DNA of 39,140 nucleotides from a virus. The notes under the pieces are model-generated. The model had not been told where the DNA came from, did not search any database, and saw only the letters and a program-made list of their open reading frames with translations. The stretch's first letter is position 1, and every line of letters starts with the position of its first letter. The DNA is taken from positions 1 to 39,140 of the IMG/VR virus record IMGVR_UViG_3300049215_000778. One strand, written 5' to 3'. Shown in pieces: positions 24,177-30,474 of this stretch. A program made the position numbers and the translations under genes.

Positions 24177-24510
24177 TCAACACGTCCGAAGCAACCTGGA
24201 GCTCGCCCACGACCTTGACCGCCTCAGCGACGGATCGGATGTCGTGAGGCCCGTCGGCCTTGCCAACCAACTCGGTGAGTTTGGAGAGACCGAGCCGAAG
24301 GAACTTCAAGCGCTCGCTGCGCCAATCTTCCTCAGCCTTCCGAAGCTCCTCGACGAAGGCCTGGGCCAGCTCGTCGTCGTTCTCGAGCCGCTGGCGCCAG
24401 TTGAGAATCGACCGGTCGGTGACGCCCCAGCGCTCTGCCGCCTTGGCGTCGCCCATCATGGCCGCATCGGCGAGGATGCGAGCTGCGCGGCGGCGGTCGA
24501 AGGAAGGCAT
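24088..24510 (-). CDS. Terminase small subunit (HTH)
   Basis: 140 residues. N-terminal helix-turn-helix (ARILADAAMMGDAKAAERWG, VTDRSILNWRQRLENDDELA) as in small terminases, then a helical oligomerisation segment (EELRKAEEDWRSERLKFLRL) and a polar tail. It recognises phage DNA and loads the large subunit. It is the first gene of the late block and overlaps the large subunit. No clear Shine-Dalgarno precedes its ATG. Confidence 0.85.
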   Translation of the reverse strand: MPSFDRRRAARILADAAMMGDAKAAERWGVTDRSILNWRQRLENDDELAQAFVEELRKAEEDWRSERLKFLRLGLSKLTELVGKADGPHDIRSVAEAVKVVGELQVASDVLNGSPATDQPNTRPPATSGDDGSGEGAEVH

Positions 24511-24583
24511 TGGTTCAGCGCTTCGGCGAAGGCTTGGGCTTCACCCACGGCCGGTGCGGCCGAGGGGGAGCCGCCGCTTGTAG

Positions 24584-24655
24584 TGGAAGCGGGAGACGGA
24601 ATTGAACCGCCACGCCTGGCTTATGAGACCTGGCCACCCTCCAAGGTTTCCCGCA
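24584..24655 (-). tRNA. Divergent tRNA-Met(CAU)-like gene with encoded CCA
   Basis: 72 bases on the minus strand. The acceptor arms TGCGGGA/TCCCGCT pair at six of seven positions, with a T-T mismatch at the first pair. The T arm is standard (GGCGG-TTCAATT-CCGTC). The anticodon loop CTCATAA holds CAU with U33 and A37. CCA is encoded. Weak points are a short D arm (ACCT-TGGA-GGGT) with A at position 8, and an A-A mismatch in the anticodon stem. The T-loop and CCA argue for a real tRNA or tRNA-like RNA; function is uncertain. Confidence 0.6.
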
Positions 24656-24661
24656 GCAAAT

Positions 24662-24682
24662 CCAGCAGTGCGCCCCTGCTGG
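24662..24682 (-). other. Hairpin directly 5' of the tRNA-like gene
   Basis: Minus strand CCAGCAG, 7-base loop GGGCGCA, CTGCTGG: a perfect 7-bp stem six bases before the tRNA. It could be a processing signal or attenuator. The rest of 24511-24583 and 24683-24770 shows no convincing gene; CATCAGCC occurs twice. Confidence 0.45.
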
Positions 24683-24772
24683 TAGGCTCGTAGCGGCGAG
24701 GCCGCCCGACTAGGCTGATGCGGAGCTGCTGAGTCAGGGTGGCTGATGAGGCCTACCCGTCGTCCCGAGCCC

Positions 24773-24799
24773 CTATATAGAAAGAGCGCTCGGACGCTC
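24773..24799 (-). terminator. Possible terminator of the leftward early operon
   Basis: Minus strand GAGCG-TCCGAG-CGCTC followed by TTTCTATATAG, nine bases after the stop of the last early gene. The stem is short and the U-run interrupted. CTATATAG (24773-24780) could instead serve as a -10 element for the tRNA and late genes. Confidence 0.4.
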
Positions 24800-24814
24800 A
24801 GGATCTCTCAGGAT
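24797..24814. promoter_or_regulatory. Direct repeat, possible operator at the early-late border
   Basis: CTCAGGAT occurs at 24797-24804 and again at 24807-24814, a period of 10 bp (one helix turn). The pair overlaps the end of the HTH gene. Repeats in this phase are typical of protein sites, but none is known here. Confidence 0.4.
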
Positions 24815-25026
24815 TGCTCACGCGGGCGCTGGGCGCGGTCGAGCATGGTCAGAGAATCGAACAACTCCGACGCGCACTTGCGCAACTGGGAAAGGTAGAC
24901 GAGCCGCTTCTTGCCCGGACGCAAGTTTTTCAGCCCCGCTTGGTCGAGCAAGCGATAGAGCTGAAAGCGGGTGAACCCCGTCATCTGTGCCAACTCGGAG
25001 ATGGTGTAGGCGAGTTTGAGTTTCAT
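24808..25026 (-). CDS. Helix-turn-helix protein, candidate late regulator
   Basis: 72 residues; the ATG overlaps the upstream stop as ATGA. The sequence has a MerR/excisionase-like winged HTH (AYTISELAQMTGFTRFQLYR, LLDQAGLKNLRPGKKRLVYL, then SQL). It is the last gene of the leftward early operon, next to the tRNA and the late block, the place where late activators of temperate phages often lie. It could also be an excisionase-type factor, though the integrase is 13 kb away and has its own HTH neighbour. Confidence 0.75.
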   Translation of the reverse strand: MKLKLAYTISELAQMTGFTRFQLYRLLDQAGLKNLRPGKKRLVYLSQLRKCASELFDSLTMLDRAQRPREQS

Positions 25027-25367
25027 TTTTTGAACCGATCAAGGATGGCCTCGACGGTCTTCAACAGCGCCTCTTGGGCGTTGAGCCATCGTCTTGGAAC
25101 CTGCCCTCGAATCAGACTGATGATTTCGTATCTCTCCTTTGCGACTACGCCCTTCACCAGATCGTTGATGCCCTGGCTGTGCTCGGCCTGGGCCTTGGCC
25201 GGCGCTTTGCGGAAGTCCTCGACCAGAGCGAGCGCGCCGGCCTTCTCATCAGCGAGCCGCCTCACCTCGGCCAACAGGTCTCGGCAATCCGACCTTGTCG
25301 ACCAACCGGGTGGCTTCGGGACCCGCGTTGACCGTTCTTCGATCTGCTTCAACTCTTCTGGTGTCAT
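25023..25367 (-). CDS. Small helical early protein, unrecognised
   Basis: 114 residues from the ATG at 25367, which has GAGGAA upstream and overlaps the previous stop as ATGA; longer readings of the frame lie inside the preceding gene. It begins MTPEELKQIEERSTRVPKPP and continues with CRDLLAEVRRLADEKAGALA, a charged helical pattern seen in many phage early proteins of unknown function. There is no membrane segment or metal site. Confidence 0.7.
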   Translation of the reverse strand: MTPEELKQIEERSTRVPKPPGWSTRSDCRDLLAEVRRLADEKAGALALVEDFRKAPAKAQAEHSQGINDLVKGVVAKERYEIISLIRGQVPRRWLNAQEALLKTVEAILDRFKK

Positions 25368-25882
25368 CGGTTCTTCCTCGCGATCTCGAATGCCCTCAGC
25401 GCCTCGTCGAGCTGCTCTCGAGCCAGCCCGCGAACCTCGGCCAACCATCGAGCGGCGGCCGGCGTCTTGGTGGCGTTCCGAGCGATGCGCGCCAGCCAGT
25501 CGAGCAACGTTCTGCTGGTGCGACTGCGGCGGTGCGGACCAACGCCAACCTGGAGGGCCAGCGCGGCCAGCTCGTCGTAGGCGTGGAGCACTGCCGGCGC
25601 GAGACCGTTGAAGGCCTCTCGGAGCGTCAGAGTGTGGTCGTGCCCGATCTGCTCAAGAGCACGCGAGATGCGCCGGGCCCTGGTGCTCGCGTGCAACCAC
25701 CGCACATCAGGCTCTGAGCGCAGCCGACTGCTGAACGTGAGCGGAGCCTGGAGGCGTTGAATCATCCCCGGATAGTTCGAGCGCAGCCCACATTCCCCGT
25801 CGGCCTCGCGGAAGAACCACCGGAGATCGTCGGCAGTGCGTGGGTTGGGCAGCAGATCGGCCAGAGTTCGAAGTGCGTGCAT
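25364..25882 (-). CDS. Early protein of unknown function
   Basis: 172 residues from the ATG at 25882, preceded by AAGGAG. The first part (LRTLADLLPNPRTADDLRWF, FREADGECGLRSNYPGMIQR) and a later basic helical section (RRISRALEQIGHDHTLTLRE, RTLLDWLARIARNATKTPAA) suggest a soluble helical protein. No family was recognised. It is coupled to the next gene by ATGA. Confidence 0.7.
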   Translation of the reverse strand: MHALRTLADLLPNPRTADDLRWFFREADGECGLRSNYPGMIQRLQAPLTFSSRLRSEPDVRWLHASTRARRISRALEQIGHDHTLTLREAFNGLAPAVLHAYDELAALALQVGVGPHRRSRTSRTLLDWLARIARNATKTPAAARWLAEVRGLAREQLDEALRAFEIARKNR

Positions 25883-26026
25883 CTGTGCTCCTTTGACGCG
25901 AGGCGGTGCGGGCGAAAAATGACGAAAAAAGACTTGGTGAGACGACTCAACTACCCAGCAAGACTCAGATTCATTTTTCGGATTCATCGGTAACAGGGAC
26001 GTCGAGGCGTGGGCCGGTGGCCCAGT
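25883..26026 (-). other. Short A/T-rich gap with a tiny possible ORF
   Basis: No normal gene is visible. A GTG at 26030 overlaps the previous stop (GTGA) and opens a 19-codon frame (MNWATGPRLDVPVTDESEK). Runs such as GAAAAATGACGAAAAAAG stand out in this GC-rich sequence. It may be a small translated peptide or a regulatory spacer. Confidence 0.3.
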
Positions 26027-26170
26027 TCACGGCTGTGGTTGTTGCGAAGTCGCTGGTGATCGGCCGGTGGGAACGGGGGTCGATAGTCGTTCACGGGACG
26101 GAACGACAAAGACCCCTTGCGTTCGAGCCTGGGTTGAGACCAGCGCCTCTGGAATGACGAGCACCCTCAT
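26027..26170 (-). CDS. Small early protein, hypothetical
   Basis: 47 residues (starts MRVLVIPEALVSTQARTQG). The ATG overlaps the stop of the small membrane protein (ATGA). The C-terminal half is rich in P, S, T and Q. Support comes mainly from the unbroken chain of overlapping frames. Confidence 0.4.
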   Translation of the reverse strand: MRVLVIPEALVSTQARTQGVFVVPSRERLSTPVPTGRSPATSQQPQP

Positions 26171-26280
26171 AGAAAATCCAGTGCGAGCATCAGGACCGCA
26201 GCAGCGAGGAAGCCGACGGCGAACGCCAGAACTCCGAATTCGATGAGGTCGGCGCCAGTCACCCAAAGACGTCGATTCAT
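26167..26280 (-). CDS. Small single-pass membrane protein
   Basis: 37 residues, too short for usual gene calls. GGGAGG lies at ideal distance before the ATG at 26280, which overlaps the upstream stop. A polar start (MNRRLWVTGADLIEFG) is followed by a hydrophobic helix (VLAFAVGFLAAAVLMLALDF). Early phage membrane peptides of this kind often affect host functions or superinfection, but the role here is unknown. Confidence 0.55.
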   Translation of the reverse strand: MNRRLWVTGADLIEFGVLAFAVGFLAAAVLMLALDFL

Positions 26281-26480
26281 GGACCCTCCCCAAGCCAGTC
26301 GAGACGGTTGGAGCAATCGGCCATGCGTCTGGCCAACTCGCCGTGCTTTGGCGTGCCCGGTCTCGCCCCCTCCAACCGCCGAGTGCAGTCGAGCAAGTCG
26401 AGGTGGAGAAGCTTCCGGCAGATGCGACGCCAGATCGGGCCGCGCTGAGGAATCGCGGGCGTGTCAGTGAGAGAACTCAA
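26277..26480 (-). CDS. Small early protein with TTG start
   Basis: 67 residues. The TTG at 26480 overlaps the previous stop (TTGA) and has GGAGGAG just before it, so translation reinitiates there. The sequence is basic and helical (PIWRRICRKLLHLDLLDCTR, ELARRMADCSNRLDW). The family is not recognised. It ends in an ATGA overlap with the small membrane protein. Confidence 0.5.
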   Translation of the reverse strand: MSSLTDTPAIPQRGPIWRRICRKLLHLDLLDCTRRLEGARPGTPKHGELARRMADCSNRLDWLGEGP

Positions 26481-26770
26481 GTCTCCTCCGTCGCATCGAG
26501 GAGACCGGAGCCGTCGCACACCTCGCAGCTTTCCCAAGCGGTGCCGAAAACGTCTTCGCACTCGCAATGCTTTTCGGAGTAGCCGCAGTCTGAGCAGACC
26601 TGGCCGAAGCCTTCGCAGGTCTCACACTGAACGTGGCTCTCTGTTGCGGCCTGGCAGCGACCGCACAAGAAAACGTCGCCGTTCTCGGTGGCCAGCGGAG
26701 TCGGTTTGGCCAGCATCCCGCAGCACTCGCAGGATTCGAGAACGTCCGGCAGCTTCAGCGAGGCGATCAA
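26477..26770 (-). CDS. DnaJ-type zinc-finger protein
   Basis: 97 residues from a TTG at 26770, which overlaps the upstream stop (TTGA) with GAGG six bases before. The protein holds many cysteine pairs: CECCG, FLCGRC, CETCEGFGQ, VCSDCGYSEKHCEC and SCEVCDGSG. The CxxCxGxG-like units recall the zinc domain of DnaJ and of RNA-binding or chaperone-like phage proteins. It lacks a J domain. It is one of a run of small zinc-binding early proteins and may be a regulator or host-interaction factor. Confidence 0.65.
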   Translation of the reverse strand: MIASLKLPDVLESCECCGMLAKPTPLATENGDVFLCGRCQAATESHVQCETCEGFGQVCSDCGYSEKHCECEDVFGTAWESCEVCDGSGLLDATEET

Positions 26771-27009
26771 GGCGCACCTCGCTGCGGCACCTTCACGCCC
26801 AGGTTCTCGAGCCACCTCGGCGCCGGCAACTTCGACGAGCGCCAGTCGAACCAGCCACGCGAGCAAACCGCGACGCCCCAGATCGAGCAGAGCTTGGCGA
26901 TCTCGCACCCTTCGTGCTTCGGCAACTCGCACCGATGCGATTCCGAATTCGGGATGCCGTCGACCTCAAACGGGAAGTCGAGACCGGACCCCAACGAGTG
27001 GCCCGTCAT
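26767..27009 (-). CDS. Small cysteine-containing early protein
   Basis: 80 residues; the ATG overlaps the initiator stop as ATGA. Four cysteines and two histidines in HRCELPKHEGCEIAKLCSIW and a Trp-rich end (GVAVCSRGWFDWRSSKL). This could bind a metal ion. No family recognised. Confidence 0.6.
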   Translation of the reverse strand: MTGHSLGSGLDFPFEVDGIPNSESHRCELPKHEGCEIAKLCSIWGVAVCSRGWFDWRSSKLPAPRWLENLGVKVPQRGAP

Positions 27010-28040
27010 GCCGCACCTTCCTTTTTGCGGTGCTCCTCGAGCCACGCGGTGAACGGAGGGTTGCCATCGGACTGCCAGCGCTTCACGCACGATTCGCAGA
27101 TCGGAGTCCGAGCGACGCCGGCCGTGTGCGTTGCGGGCTCGGCCTGGCAACAAACGCACTTCGGCGGCGCTGCGGGTTCGGCTGGTGACGATGGAGCGAG
27201 GCCAACTCTCGTTGCGCGCGAGTGGCACTCGGCCCGCTTCTCGCGGGTGAAGCATCGCAACGGGCATGGCGGATCAAGCTTCTGGGCCCACGGGTCGGCG
27301 AGGTACGCGCGCCACGCAATCTCAACTCCGGCTTCGGAGAGCTGCGCAACGGCGTCTGAGATGAATGCATTCAGCCGAGGTTGAGCCGGGCCAGGGTCGT
27401 TCGGAGAATCCGGCAGGGCTTGCGTTCGCATCTCTTGGAGGCGAAGCCAGAGCGCTTCCTGTCGAGATGGCTGTTTTTGCTTTTTGGGGGCTGGTGCTGC
27501 TTCGGGTTCTGGCTGGTCGCCGAGCAATCCGAGCTGACCGGAAGACTCGGCGCTTTGATAATCTTCCGCTGCCCGCACCGCGAGAGATCTTTTTCTATTC
27601 TTACTCTCCTCTCCTCTCCTCTCCCCCAAATCGTCGCTCGGACACGTTGCGACAGTCTCCGGATGCTCGCGCGATTGTCGCGCGATTGTCGCGCGACGGT
27701 TCTGTTGACGGTCCCGATCGCGTTCGAGCTTCTTCAGATGGGCTTCGTTGTGCTCATCCCAGTCGTGGACTCGGTAGAGTTCGGCGTCGCCCTCGATGAA
27801 CCCGGCTGAGATTGCAGCAGCAACAAAGCGACCGGTCTCGCCTTCCCAACCCGCAGCCTCTTCGACCAATGCGCCAGCATGCCGGCCACGAACAACGCCA
27901 TCGGGCGCGAACTCGGAGCACCAGGCCCAGAGTTGTACGAGGTAGGACCATGCGCGCTTCTCGCCCAACTCACGGCCGAGAAGTCTCGCCTTTGGGTGGC
28001 GAGGAAGGTCCGCGTAGAGTTTGATCCAAGGCAGACCCAT
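27006..28040 (-). CDS. Phage replication initiator/replisome organiser
   Basis: 344 residues; its ATG overlaps the upstream stop (TGATG). Residues 1-110 have the winged-helix pattern of phage replisome organisers (GLPWIKLYADLPRHPKARLL, RAWSYLVQLWAWCSEFAPDG, AAAISAGFIEGDAELYRVHD). A basic, low-complexity linker follows. The C-terminal part has a zinc site (CVCCQAEP, PICESC). No helicase or loader gene lies nearby, so it probably recruits host DnaB directly. Its gene contains short tandem repeats that may be the phage origin, as in lambda O. Confidence 0.75.
   Translation of the reverse strand: MGLPWIKLYADLPRHPKARLLGRELGEKRAWSYLVQLWAWCSEFAPDGVVRGRHAGALVEEAAGWEGETGRFVAAAISAGFIEGDAELYRVHDWDEHNEAHLKKLERDRDRQQNRRATIARQSREHPETVATCPSDDLGERRGEESKNRKRSLAVRAAEDYQSAESSGQLGLLGDQPEPEAAPAPKKQKQPSRQEALWLRLQEMRTQALPDSPNDPGPAQPRLNAFISDAVAQLSEAGVEIAWRAYLADPWAQKLDPPCPLRCFTREKRAECHSRATRVGLAPSSPAEPAAPPKCVCCQAEPATHTAGVARTPICESCVKRWQSDGNPPFTAWLEEHRKKEGAA
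27585..27699 (-). other. Candidate replication origin inside the initiator gene
   Basis: Three tandem 11-bp units lie at 27667-27699: TCGCGCGATTG, the same again, then TCGCGCGACGG. Beside them is a pyrimidine tract with a 5-bp repeat (CTCCT, 27605-27625) and an A/T-rich stretch (27588-27604). Periods of 11 and 5 are not multiples of three and yield a non-repetitive protein, so the repetition is kept at DNA level. The layout matches iterons plus an unwinding element. Confidence 0.55.
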
Positions 28041-28267
28041 CAGCGCGCACCTCTTCTGCGGGTTCGCGCTGACCGCTCTCGGACAAGGGTTCGGATTGCG
28101 CCGGAGGCCAGCTTCAGCGCTCCGACATGATCGAAACCGATGTACAGGCCACCACCGTCGGCCGACTGAACAGCAGCGGTCACGCCGCCTTTGCTTTCGA
28201 TGAGGTCGACTCGGATCGTGTCGCCAAGATTCGGATTGATGGCGGGCGGAATCTTGTTGGGCTTCAT
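28040..28267 (-). CDS. Small early protein, unrecognised
   Basis: 75 residues from the ATG at 28267, with AGAGGA upstream and an ATGA overlap with the gene before. Beta-rich N-terminal part (GDTIRVDLIESKGGVTAAVQ, GGGLYIGFDHVGALKLASG) and a very basic tail (RTRRRGAR). It may bind nucleic acid. No family recognised. Confidence 0.6.
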   Translation of the reverse strand: MKPNKIPPAINPNLGDTIRVDLIESKGGVTAAVQSADGGGLYIGFDHVGALKLASGAIRTLVRERSARTRRRGAR

Positions 28268-28581
28268 TCGGAATCCTCTCGCAGCGGAGACGCCTCGCAT
28301 ACGCCCCACCGGGCGCAGCCAGTGGGTTGCCTCACGAGTTGAAATTGCTGCCCCCCCCGATCAGTCGCGGCCCATCGCATGACTTCGCGGATGCCGACGG
28401 GCTCGACGCTGGGGCCGGCTTCGTTCTCGGGAACGCCTGACTTGATCAGGCGGCGCTTCTCCGGGCGACGGTCACGCGTGAACATCGTTGCGCCCATGCG
28501 TTCTTCGAGAGCTGCGATCTCGTCAATGCGTTCGGGCTGAAGCCGAGAGACCAACTCCAGCTCGCGCTTAGCGGCGTTCAC
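28264..28581 (-). CDS. Small early protein downstream of the methyltransferase
   Basis: 105 residues from a GTG that overlaps the methyltransferase stop (GTGA). Charged helical N-terminus (AAKRELELVSRLQPERIDEI), then a basic region (TRDRRPEKRRLIKSGVPENE). An eight-base G/C run (28351-28358) lies within the coding sequence and could make the frame unstable. No family recognised. Confidence 0.6.
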   Translation of the reverse strand: MNAAKRELELVSRLQPERIDEIAALEERMGATMFTRDRRPEKRRLIKSGVPENEAGPSVEPVGIREVMRWAATDRGGQQFQLVRQPTGCARWGVCEASPLREDSE

Positions 28582-29664
28582 GGCGCACCACCGATCAGCG
28601 CCCGAGGAGGTTCAATCTCCAGCGCGGCTTGGATGCGTCGGCCGAGCCACTCGCCGATTTGCGGCACCGCCGCATTGCCGAGGCAGCGAAGGCGGTCCAC
28701 CCGAGCGGGAATCCCATGAGCCACTCGACCCACGTCGGGTTCAGCGCCCCACCAGCCTGCACCGTCAACGGCGGCGAACCTTCGCAAGTCGAGCTGAGCC
28801 CCGGCGAACGCGCGTCCGCAGCGCGAGGCGTAGCCCACCGTTTCACCGCCGTTGGGGGTGTGGGGAACCCCCGGGGGGGGGGGGCCCAACCCCAGACTGT
28901 TCCGCTTGAGCTGAGATGCTCCCGCAACATTCCGAGCGTCGTTTGTTGTCGGCGTGGGCCAAACTCCCCGCTCCACCTTGCGAACCATCTTGGCCAGGTC
29001 CACTTGACGCTTGCGACCGTCCGGCACCATCCCCGTCGGCGAAACCTCCTCCGGCAGCGAGCGACCACCGTTCGAAGGCGTCGTTGGAGTCGGCCACATG
29101 CCGCGGCTGGCCATCGTGTCGAGCGAGGGCCTCACCGCTGCGCCCGAACTCGGACTCTGGTTGCTGCCGTAGCGGCTCGCGCTTGGCGTAGGCAACCACG
29201 AAGATTCGGTCACGGAGGTGAGGGGCGCCAACGGCGGCCGCTGGAATACAGTCCCACTCAGCATCAAACCCGAGCGAGGCCAGGTCTCCGAGAACTCGTC
29301 CGAAACCCCGAACGCGGAGCGCTGCGACGTTCTCCACAAGCACGACTCGGGGTCGTAGCTCGCGAATGATCCGTGCGAACTCGGACCAGAGTCCGCTGCG
29401 GGCTCTGCTGATGCCAGCTCGCTTGCCGGCGTTGCTGATGTCTTGGCAGGGGAAGCCCCCGCAGATGAGGTCAACGGGGGGGGCATTTTGTGTACCAACC
29501 TCGCGCACGTCGCGAAAGAGGCGCGTTCGAGGCCAGTGCTTCCGAAGCACTCGGCGCGCGTAGGGATCGATCTCAACCTGGAAGGCGCAGCGCATGCCGG
29601 CGCGCTCGAGACCGAGGTCGAGGCCACCGATGCCACTGAAGAGGGAGCCAAAGACGAGGGTCAC
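28578..29664 (-). pseudogene. C5-cytosine DNA methyltransferase, frame broken at a C12 tract
   Basis: From the GTG at 29664 (GTGA overlap) the first frame carries SLFSGIGGLDLGLERAG (motif I), FQVEIDPYARRVL, GGFPCQDIS (catalytic Cys, motif IV), VENVAAL (VI) and RDRIFVVA (VIII). It then hits a 12-base C run on the coding strand and stops at 28843. The rest, AGWWGAEPDVGRVAHGIPAR and VDRLRCLGNAAVPQIGEWLG (motifs IX-X), lies in the frame shifted by one. One C fewer would give a full protein of about 361 residues. It may be a phase-variable gene, a sequencing artefact or a true pseudogene. It would protect phage DNA from host restriction. Confidence 0.8.
28873..28884. repeat. 12-base G/C homopolymer tract in the methyltransferase gene
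   Basis: Twelve consecutive G on the plus strand (C on the coding strand) between CCCCC and CCC. The tract is exactly where the methyltransferase frame changes. Runs of 8 occur nearby at 29476-29483 and 28351-28358. Confidence 0.9.
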
Positions 29665-30164
29665 GTTGCCCACCCCCGAACCAACTCGGTCCAGTCGAAG
29701 CGCTGAGTGAGCGCCTCGCGGATGTCGATGCGAGATCCGTCGAAACCCTCGAGTTCGCCTTGGTAGACGAGCGCCACCGAGTGGACCTTGATTCGGCCCG
29801 CAGCGAAGTCGCGCCCGCTCTGAGTGACGCGCCAGAGTCCGGCGCGAGGGTTGCCGTCGGCCTTCTCGGCGTCGGCTTCCTGGAGCAGGCCCCAGTAGCG
29901 AAGCTTCGCGGGATCGCCTCGGAGCGTGGAGCGCAACTCGGGCGCCAGCGAGTCAGCGGCCAGCACCGTCGGCAGGTGCAACCACTCATCTGGTTGGCGA
30001 GCGAGGATGCACAGCGCCGCCGCCATCGAAGAGGTGAGCTTGCGCCGGTAAAGTTGGCAGTGAGAGCGGCACGCGCGGCAAGTCGTGCCCTTCACCCGAT
30101 CGAGTCGGATGCGCTCTTGCTCCTGGCGGAGCGTCGCTTCTCTGAAGGGAAGTTGGGGAGTCAC
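29661..30164 (-). CDS. Early protein with N-terminal Cys cluster
   Basis: 167 residues, GTG start overlapping the stop of the Cro-like gene (GTGA). The start is basic (REATLRQEQERIRLDRVKGT) and followed by TTCRACRSHCQLYRRKLTSS, a likely zinc site. Residues 45-120 suggest a winged-helix fold (AAALCILARQPDEWLHLPTV, RYWGLLQEADAEK, LWRVTQSGRDFAAG). A DNA-binding regulator is plausible. Widely similar proteins occur in phages, but no named function is known to me. Confidence 0.7.
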   Translation of the reverse strand: MTPQLPFREATLRQEQERIRLDRVKGTTCRACRSHCQLYRRKLTSSMAAALCILARQPDEWLHLPTVLAADSLAPELRSTLRGDPAKLRYWGLLQEADAEKADGNPRAGLWRVTQSGRDFAAGRIKVHSVALVYQGELEGFDGSRIDIREALTQRFDWTELVRGWAT

Positions 30165-30400
30165 CGACGACCCCCGGTCAACTGCTCTCGACGCCAGGGC
30201 GTGTCGTAAAGGCAGTCGTTGATCGAGATCTCCCCCAACGAGACCTCAAGAGCGGCCTTGGCTTGTTCTGGGGTAAACCGCTGGAGTTGGCCGTTTTCGA
30301 AGTTGGCAACTCTGGCTTGGGTGGTGCCGATCTTCTCGGCCATCTCCGATTGCGTCAGACCTTTGCGCAATCGGAAGTCTTCGAATGGATGGGTTCGCAT
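30161..30400 (-). CDS. Cro-like XRE-family regulator
   Basis: 79 residues. HTH_XRE pattern FEDFRLRKGLTQSEMAEKIG followed by TTQARVANFENGQ. It is the first gene of the leftward early operon and lies opposite the repressor, the lambda cro layout. The promoter at 30409-30437 places the transcript start only about two bases before the ATG, so this mRNA may be leaderless; there is no Shine-Dalgarno. Confidence 0.8.
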   Translation of the reverse strand: MRTHPFEDFRLRKGLTQSEMAEKIGTTQARVANFENGQLQRFTPEQAKAALEVSLGEISINDCLYDTPWRREQLTGGRR

Positions 30401-30408
30401 GCTGGAAA

Positions 30409-30437
30409 AGCATAGACTTGCTTGTATTGCTTATCAA
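30409..30437 (-). promoter_or_regulatory. Leftward early promoter
   Basis: Minus strand -35 TTGATA (30437-30432, 5 of 6), 17-base spacer, -10 TATGCT (30414-30409, 4 of 6). The -35 is inside the palindromic operator, so repressor binding would block it. Predicted start near 30402. Confidence 0.6.
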
Positions 30438-30442
30438 GCAAT
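30426..30442. promoter_or_regulatory. Palindromic operator O1
   Basis: ATTGCTT-ATC-AAGCAAT, 7-bp arms around 3 bases, between the divergent regulator genes. The arms match the site at 31404-31420 (ATTGC-N7-GCAAT). Further TTGC/GCAA half-sites flank it. Confidence 0.65.
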
Positions 30443-30474
30443 TGTCTTGCGATGCCGGCGCACGGGGTGGCGTG

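Noticed and set aside
24808-25026. Calling the 72-residue HTH protein the excisionase
   Set aside because: It is on the other strand and about 13 kb from the integrase; the HTH gene at 37870 directly before the integrase fits better.
27667-27699. Repeated amino-acid motif in the initiator
   Set aside because: The 11-bp units are read in three different phases and give RRATIARQSREH, which is not repetitive; treated as a DNA element.
28595-29068. Third frame of the methyltransferase region with LNPTWVEWLMGFPLGWTA
   Set aside because: The pattern resembles phage methyltransferase-linked strings but has no start context. The methyltransferase C-terminus (RVDRLRCLGNAAVPQ) uses the overlapping frame, so I treat this as a shadow.
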